Notes under the pieces: model-generated | The model's database searches: none | What the model was told of the DNA's origin: nothing | What the model saw: only the letters and a program-made list of their open reading frames with translations | NCBI GenBank assembly: GCA_005804885.1 | Contig: SYOX01000404.1 | Span: forward strand, 1-43,100 | Source: Pseudomonadota bacterium | Lineage (GTDB): Bacteria > Myxococcota_A > Bradymonadia > Bradymonadales > GCA-2716585 | DNA: 43,100 nt | Direction: 5' to 3' | Part shown: piece after piece, positions 41,655 to 43,100 of the stretch | Numbering within the stretch: the first letter of the stretch is position 1 | How the letters are laid out: each line of letters starts with the position of its first letter | Made by a program: the position numbers and the translations under genes

Positions 41655-43100
41655 ATGGGCCACCACGAACATGAGCGCGCTCACGAGCCGGAGCACGGCC
41701 ACGGCGACCCCGATCCTGATCGAGGGGCGACCCGCCGCGATCCGGTTTGCGGGATGAGCGTCTCCGAGGACAGCCAGCGCCGACATGAGCACGGCGGAGA
41801 GGATTACGTCTTCTGCTCGGCTCGATGCCTTGAGAAGTTCGCCGCCGACCCGGCGCGCCACCTCCACAAAGAGGAGCGGCCCGGCCCGCCTGCGGCGGCT
41901 GTCGGCGTGGCCTTCACCTGCCCGATGCACCCGGAGGTCGAAGAGGCCGGCCCGGGCGATTGTCCGAAGTGCGGCATGGCGCTGGAGCCCAGGGGGGGCG
42001 CTGCGGTCGAGACGAGGACCGAGTGGACCTGCCCGATGCATCCCGAGGTGGTCCGCGACGCGCCTGGAGACTGCCCGAAGTGCGGCATGGCGCTGGAGGC
42101 GAGGGCGATGAGCGCTGAAGACGCAGAGGGCAACCCGGAGCTGCGCGACATGACGCGCCGGTTCTGGTTCGCGGCCGCGCTCTCTGCGCCGCTGGTCGCG
42201 ATCGCGATGCTCGACATGCTCCCGAGCCGGCCCATCTCGAGCGTGCTCCCTGGCCGATCGCGCGCGATCGTCGAGTTCGCGTTGGCGACGCCCGTGTGCC
42301 TGTGGTCGGCCTGGCCCTTCTATGTGCGGGCTCTGAGGTCGGTGAAGAACATGAGCCCCAACATGTTCACGCTGATCGGGCTTGGGGTCAGCGTGGCCTA
42401 CCTCTACAGCCTCGTCGCGATCTTGACGCCGGGGATCTTCCCCGCGTCCTTCCGAGGCCACGGCGGGGAGGTCGCCGTGTACTTCGAGGCGGCGGGCGTG
42501 ATCGTGACGTTGATCCTGCTCGGGCAGGTGCTTGAGCTGCGGGCGCGAAGCCAGACGAGCGCGGCGATCAAGAAGCTGCTCGGGATGGCGGCCAGGACCG
42601 CGCGGCTCGTCCGGGACGACGGGACCGAGGCTGACGTGCCGCTTGACCAGGTGCATCGCGGCGATCGGCTGCGCGTCCGCCCCGGCGAGAAGATCCCCGT
42701 CGACGGGGAGGTGATCGAAGGCGGCAGCCACGACGACGAGTCCATGGTCACGGGCGAGCCCATCCCCGTCGAGAAGTCCCCTGGAGACAAGGTCATCGGC
42801 GCGACCGTCAACGGCACCGGAGGGCTCGTGATGAGGGCCGAGAAGGTGGGGGCCGAGACCTTGCTCTCGCGCATCGTGGCGATGGTCGCCGAGGCGCAAC
42901 GCAGCCGGGCGCCCATCCAGAAGCTCGTGGACGTCGTGTCGTCCTACTTCGTCCCGGCGGTCATCCTGTGCGCGGTCCTCACCTTCGCCGTGTGGGCGCT
43001 GGCGGGCCCCGAGCCGCCGATGGCCTACGCCCTCATCAACGCCGTATCCGTGCTGATCCTCGCCTGCCCGTGCGCGCGTGGCCTCGCCACGCCGATGTCC
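41655..43100 (+). CDS. P1B-type heavy-metal (copper/silver) ATPase, 3' end outside the window
   Basis: The frame from ATG 41655 (GAGGA upstream; an alternative ATG at 41637 overlaps the small upstream frame) is open to the window edge, 482 codons. Order: His-rich N-terminus (GHHEHERAHEPEHGHG), a YHS domain (DPVCGMSV...YVFCSARCLEKF), two heavy-metal-binding domains (TCPMHPEVEEAGPGDCPKCG and TCPMHPEVVRDAPGDCPKCG), membrane helices, LLGQVLELRARSQTSAAIKKL, the actuator motif TGEPIPVEK, and the transmembrane ion motif CPC. The phosphorylation DKTG and the ATP-binding domain lie beyond the edge. The CPC motif is followed by Ala-Arg (CPCARGLATP) where the family has Ala-Leu, a substitution by one base. 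It exports Cu+ or Ag+ from the cytoplasm; the CsoR-like operator supports this. Confidence 0.93.
   Translation, partial: MGHHEHERAHEPEHGHGDPDPDRGATRRDPVCGMSVSEDSQRRHEHGGEDYVFCSARCLEKFAADPARHLHKEERPGPPAAAVGVAFTCPMHPEVEEAGPGDCPKCGMALEPRGGAAVETRTEWTCPMHPEVVRDAPGDCPKCGMALEARAMSAEDAEGNPELRDMTRRFWFAAALSAPLVAIAMLDMLPSRPISSVLPGRSRAIVEFALATPVCLWSAWPFYVRALRSVKNMSPNMFTLIGLGVSVAYLYSLVAILTPGIFPASFRGHGGEVAVYFEAAGVIVTLILLGQVLELRARSQTSAAIKKLLGMAARTARLVRDDGTEADVPLDQVHRGDRLRVRPGEKIPVDGEVIEGGSHDDESMVTGEPIPVEKSPGDKVIGATVNGTGGLVMRAEKVGAETLLSRIVAMVAEAQRSRAPIQKLVDVVSSYFVPAVILCAVLTFAVWALAGPEPPMAYALINAVSVLILACPCARGLATPMS

Noticed and set aside
40977..42899. 640-codon minus-strand frame opposite the copper ATPase
   Set aside because: The plus frame shows YHS, HMBD and P1B ATPase motifs continuously to the edge; the minus frame is a shadow.

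Overview
The window is high-GC bacterial chromosome. Several traits point to a predatory or social deltaproteobacterial lineage (Myxococcota, for example Bradymonadia- or Polyangia-like): many secreted lipoproteins with Asp/Glu/Pro linkers, Cys- and Asp-rich 'DNDCDG' repeat proteins of the MopE type, animal-like lipid enzymes (a steroid 5-alpha-reductase homologue, sterol-desaturase-family proteins, a START-domain protein), few long operons, and long GC-rich spacers full of palindromic repeats. This placement is inference; the window contains no rRNA or other phylogenetic marker gene.

Layout. 1-2.0 kb: an AT-richer stub abuts the 3' remnant of an acyl-CoA synthetase, followed by a coupled GH1 glycosidase. 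2.0-4.2 kb: an aquaporin broken by a one-base homopolymer indel, divergent from a cytochrome P450. 4.2-11.8 kb: repeat-rich spacer, a 1371-residue MopE-like lipoprotein bracketed by a 59-bp direct repeat, a SnoaL-fold lipoprotein and a lipoprotein nuclease/phosphatase carrying Asp-rich repeats. 11.8-18.5 kb: a small TPR-like protein, an ATP-grasp / beta-helix gene pair, a degenerate SRAP protein, a GNAT and a membrane protein, with two copies of a long palindromic element. 18.5-20.6 kb: a steroid 5-alpha-reductase-like enzyme overlapping tail-to-tail with an NTF2/ketosteroid-isomerase-fold protein, then two adjacent divergent tRNAs. 20.7-23.7 kb: four unknown genes in one direction. 23.9-27.8 kb: a lipoprotein hydrolase, an MNIO (DUF692) iron oxygenase translationally coupled to a partner protein, and a divergent acidic membrane protein. 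28-33.9 kb: an MPG-like protein, a TetR regulator with a candidate operator on the start of a fatty-acid-hydroxylase-family gene coupled to a membrane protein, an unknown 440-residue protein and a second hydroxylase-family protein. 33.9-36.2 kb: a repeat element with 17-bp terminal inverted repeats, then two lipoproteins, one with a CxxCH haem motif and one Cys-rich. 36.6-43.1 kb: a GH8 glycosidase lipoprotein, a Sel1-repeat lipoprotein, a START-domain protein and, running off the end, a copper-type P1B ATPase behind a CsoR-like operator and a 20-codon Cys-ending ORF.

How they may work together. No long pathway is visible. Three local modules stand out: the coupled MNIO-partner pair (peptide-modification chemistry without an obvious precursor), the TetR-operator-hydroxylase-membrane-protein unit (regulated lipid modification), and the metal-responsive copper exporter. 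A recurring theme is lipid or sterol handling (P450, 5-alpha-reductase, two hydroxylases, START) spread over separate transcription units. Two families of inverted-repeat elements in the spacers are the other unexplained layer.
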